From Krumholzibacterium sp965370495 (GTDB lineage: Bacteria; Krumholzibacteriota; Krumholzibacteriia; Krumholzibacteriales; Krumholzibacteriaceae): a stretch of 16,937 nt of DNA. Position numbers and translations under genes: made by a program. Where the stretch lies: assembly GCA_965370495.1 (NCBI GenBank), contig CBDUUV010000052.1:1-16937 (forward strand). The letters are read 5' to 3'. Below are positions 15,201 to 16,937 of this stretch, one piece after another (within the stretch, counting starts at the first letter, position 1; each line of letters opens with the position of its first letter). A model generated the notes under the pieces. The model did no database searches. It was not told the DNA's origin and saw nothing but the letters and a program-made list of their open reading frames with translations.

Positions 15201-16937
15201 CCTCATAACGGCGATTACAACAATCGCAGCGATGGCGCCCCTGGCAATGGGAAAAGCCGATGAGATAACTCTGATCGGAGCTCCATTCGCCATCACCGTC
15301 ATTGGGGGACTTTCCCTGAGCACCTTGTTCACATTGATCTTTATTCCGGTGGTGTTTTCAGGATTGGAATCAACACTATTATGGCTACGAGCTCTCAGCT
15401 GGAAAATCAAGCTGATACATATTGTTACCTTCCTGGCGGGATGCCTGTTTATCTACTTCAAAGTAAACGGTACGATATGGCAAATGGTCTTTCTCGCTGC
15501 CCTGGTATTCACTATCCCCGGCCTGACGTGGTTTATCATGTCCAGCCTTCGCACGGCGAAGAAGGATATCATCACGCAGGATGACCCGGTCCGCATCACG
15601 ATTCACAACCTGGTGAAGATCTATGACCAGCCATCCCGATTTATGAGAGAATGGAACAAAGGCAAAAGGATCAGGGAAAGGCAGGCAGCCGGAACTGCCG
15701 ACCCCCCCCCTGTCGATAAAGGCAGCCTGATATGGAAACTGCCCCTTCTCGGATTCATGGTCTTTTTCGTTTATTTCTTCCTTGGCAGCCCGTTCTGGGT
15801 ATTCCTCCTCTCACATTCGATCTATTTCTATACCATATTCCTGTGGAAATCATTTGCAGTAAATCTCATATCCAGGAAAGGAACGGCAGATGGTTCTACC
15901 GGGGAGATATCAAATAGTTCATCAGGAAAAACGTCAGGCGGATTTCTTTCCACCAGGATAGCACGGGCCTCCAAACCAGTATTTCTGTGGAGCTTTCCGC
16001 TTCTTAACCTGGTCATATTCTGGTTCCGCTGGCATAACATCGCCGCGTTGATATTTGTTGCCATTCTCTGGTATTTTGCGCTGATCATTTACACTGTTTC
16101 CAACAAGCTTCACAGGGAACAGATCAATATTGCAAGACTCACAGGCAGGTTTGCAGGGATCAGGAAAACCTTCTACTACCTCGTCAGATCAATACCGTTC
16201 GTAGGAAAGAAAAAACAGCCGTTCAGGGCACTATCCGGAATCTCTCTCGAAATCGGCGAAGGGATGTTCGGGCTTTTAGGGCCTAACGGCGCCGGCAAAA
16301 CAACGCTTATGAGAATCATCTGCGGTATCCTGGACCAGAGTTACGGAAAGATCGATATCAACGGGGTAGACATTAATGAAAAACGTGAAGAACTCCAGGG
16401 CCTTATAGGATATCTCCCGCAGGAATTCGGCATATACGAAAACCTGACAGCGTGGGAATTCCTTAACTACCAGGCCATATTGAAAGGACTCACCGACAGG
16501 ACCGGACGAGAAAGTATGGTCGACCATGTCCTCGAACTTGTTCATATGGAGAAAAACAGGGATCAGGTAATCGGTTCTTTCTCTGGCGGGATGAAACAGA
16601 GAATAGGGATCGCCCAGGTACTTCTCCATCTACCTCGCATCCTTGTAGTTGATGAACCAACAGCCGGCCTCGACCCAAGGGAAAGGATACGGTTCCGCAA
16701 CCTCCTTGTAGAACTCAGCCGCGACCGGGTTGTCATATTCTCGACACATATCATCGAGGACATCTACAGTTCGTGCAACAAAGTGGCTGTCCTCAACAGG
16801 GGAGATCTCATCTACCTCGATGCCCCATCGCGAATGGCGGAAATAGCCACCGGACATGTCTGGCAGTTCAGTTCCGACCCCGAAGATTTCGAAAAGATCC
16901 GGAAAGAGATGATGGTCGTCCATCATATGCGCGACGG
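12295..16937 (+). CDS. RND efflux permease fused to an extra membrane region and an ABC ATPase domain, 3' partial
   Basis: I read every codon from ATG 12295 to the window end and found no stop: at least 1547 residues, continuing beyond the edge. Residues 1-1030 form a complete RND permease: MIGNLIINRKTLISM and TM1, LLPVELFPNAELP, TM4 GILLDNSVVVLEN (Asp 400, Asn 401), and TM10 GVVVNNGIILID (Asn 935 in place of AcrB Lys 940). Normal RND proteins end here. Residues about 1040-1082 add two hydrophobic segments, and 1101-1110 read ITIHNLVKIY like the first strand of an ABC ATPase. About four more hydrophobic segments follow (1147-1266). Then comes a full ABC ATPase: Walker A GPNGAGKT 1329-1336, Q-loop Gln 1376, FSGGM 1429-1433, Walker B Asp 1453/Glu 1454, H-loop His 1485. 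The ATPase is a close paralogue of the one at 2224. No in-frame internal start with a ribosome site was found at the junction. A further permease part may follow to the right. Confidence 0.9.
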   Translation, partial: MIGNLIINRKTLISMLFIASTMLGYVSYRLLPVELFPNAELPFLIVQIYTYQETDPGHMESEAVIPLESAIGTLENIDRIESFAYPRMGMITIYYDKGTSIKYAFLKLQEKISAARSSLPENYSVRVVKIDTEQIANQFMSLQVRGGGGLDRVRYIVDDEIKKELESIDGISNADVSGGREKSVEIILDDEICEAYGITPSRISSLIRRNSASNTFAGQVSGDGIRYFVNVVAEYTDIHDIENITVINEGPVLLGDIAEIYFGVKEQSSISRVNGKNAITINLVRDAQVNLIDLSHKTRAVIDRLNGEFKNRDIEIIVQDDTAEMMEKNINLIIRLALIGGLIAVAILWIFLRNLRLVLIVALAIPISVFTAFNFFYAAGISINSLTLIGMALAIGILLDNSVVVLENIYRLIVLGKDTNKAVVQGVKEVWRSVFAATITTVIVFLPFIFSSNFLIQLIGRHVGVSIISTLLISLFIALLLVPMVTHFFLRHKKIAGTADFQSLSRNNRLLEIYNVILKSCLRFPLRAIVGTIIVFFASIIICLGVSLNVTQEAESNSFNIYVTMPEGATLETTDLTVADLEQRFESLAEKQDIISNIREEEASITIRLKDDFQKIDNRTMQLIKDDIRKRFSGFRTADVSFDAPQSSRRFRGGNVGGMGRAMERMFGIGKQQEKIVIKGNDIGKMRNFAENIEYYLDNLSSVASAGMNISENRPEIHLLFDARVMSYYGISLMDVASELNSFPNEYSSRINFKQGSDLYDIVIKKKNQDDKKIDDLRGLPVEGRTGSVVELENLSRIIYSHGMPTISRVNQEKQVEITYEFTSDVNDSKPLLEAARTEIDDLIAGLVIPSGLAIEVIHEENDYSEFKFLILAAFILIYMILASVFESLITPVVMMFTIPLAAIGSFWLLIATGTSLINAYTLTGFLILLGVVVNNGIILIDYSLILMRRGYRRSRALIMAGHARTRPILITAITTIAAMAPLAMGKADEITLIGAPFAITVIGGLSLSTLFTLIFIPVVFSGLESTLLWLRALSWKIKLIHIVTFLAGCLFIYFKVNGTIWQMVFLAALVFTIPGLTWFIMSSLRTAKKDIITQDDPVRITIHNLVKIYDQPSRFMREWNKGKRIRERQAAGTADPPPVDKGSLIWKLPLLGFMVFFVYFFLGSPFWVFLLSHSIYFYTIFLWKSFAVNLISRKGTADGSTGEISNSSSGKTSGGFLSTRIARASKPVFLWSFPLLNLVIFWFRWHNIAALIFVAILWYFALIIYTVSNKLHREQINIARLTGRFAGIRKTFYYLVRSIPFVGKKKQPFRALSGISLEIGEGMFGLLGPNGAGKTTLMRIICGILDQSYGKIDINGVDINEKREELQGLIGYLPQEFGIYENLTAWEFLNYQAILKGLTDRTGRESMVDHVLELVHMEKNRDQVIGSFSGGMKQRIGIAQVLLHLPRILVVDEPTAGLDPRERIRFRNLLVELSRDRVVIFSTHIIEDIYSSCNKVAVLNRGDLIYLDAPSRMAEIATGHVWQFSSDPEDFEKIRKEMMVVHHMRD
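15589..16236 (+). other. Atypical junction: ABC-like first strand, four-helix membrane insertion, then the ATPase core
   Basis: This covers residues 1099-1314 of the fusion protein. VRITIHNLVKIYD (15589-15627) looks like the opening strand of an ABC ATPase (compare MNISINGLNMVY in the stand-alone ATPase). The next expected element, FRALSGISLEIGEGMFG, comes only about 200 residues later. Between them lie a charged linker (EWNKGKRIRERQ, DPPP), two hydrophobic segments (about 1147-1185), a Ser/Gly/Thr-rich loop (1195-1218), and two more (about 1227-1266). An even number of extra helices keeps both halves of the ATPase on the cytoplasmic side. Helix calls are by eye. Confidence 0.55.
15702..15710 (+). 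repeat. C9 homopolymer tract in the fusion linker
   Basis: Nine consecutive C residues encode the end of Asp and the following Pro-Pro-Pro of the linker between the RND and ATPase parts. In the length given, the frame is open on both sides. A tract of this length is prone to replication slippage and to sequencing or assembly error. Confidence 0.9.

Noticed and set aside
15732..15917. Separate small gene in the RND-ABC linker, and an ATG at 15890 preceded by AGGAAAGGAA
   Set aside because: Both are out of frame with the ATPase and close quickly. The hydrophobic codons of the main frame explain the region, so they give no separate start for the ATPase.
1..16937. tRNA, rRNA, CRISPR array, transposase, phage genes or attachment sites
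   Set aside because: None was seen. The window is almost fully coding with no short regular repeats, no IS-type genes and no flanking direct repeats noticed.

Overview
The window shows about 14.7 kb of what looks like one envelope-transport operon from a Gram-negative (diderm) bacterium, preceded by the 3' part of a metabolic gene. A diderm host follows from a TolC-family outer-membrane channel, a lipoprotein periplasmic adaptor and two RND inner-membrane pumps. G+C is near 50 % by eye and AGG and ATA codons are frequent throughout, with no obvious compositional break. I cannot place the organism to phylum. The gene mix (an ABC-2 permease joined to an M1-like domain, a golvesin-like domain, RND pumps) would fit a member of the FCB superphylum or an uncultured relative, but that is inference.

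Layout, all on the + strand. (1) Bases 3-2108: an NDP-forming acyl-CoA synthetase cut by the left edge. Its frame is open to the first bases and already reads ATP-grasp sequence there. (2) Bases 2109-2223: an AT-rich 115-bp gap, the only plausible promoter region seen. (3) 2224-3111: an ABC ATPase. (4) 3170-6538: an ABC-2 permease with a very large extracytoplasmic tail, made of an M1-peptidase-like region without its zinc motif and a golvesin-like domain. (5) 6552-8108: TolC-family channel. (6) 8139-9188: lipoprotein membrane-fusion adaptor. (7) 9206-12298: first RND permease. (8) 12295 to past the right edge: one uninterrupted reading frame of at least 1547 codons that reads as a complete second RND permease, then six extra hydrophobic segments, then an ABC ATPase domain with all its motifs. 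Gaps inside the set are 58, 13, 30 and 17 bp, and the last junction is a 4-bp ATGA overlap.

How they may work together: the adaptor and channel would serve the two RND pumps as a tripartite export system, with the pumps possibly pairing as in MdtB/MdtC. The ABC ATPase and permease at the front, and the ABC ATPase fused to the second RND pump at the back, suggest an ATP-driven module physically and genetically tied to a proton-driven one. The two ATPase domains are close paralogues. The RND-ABC fusion is the most unusual object here. It is easily missed because the frame leaves the window without a stop codon.
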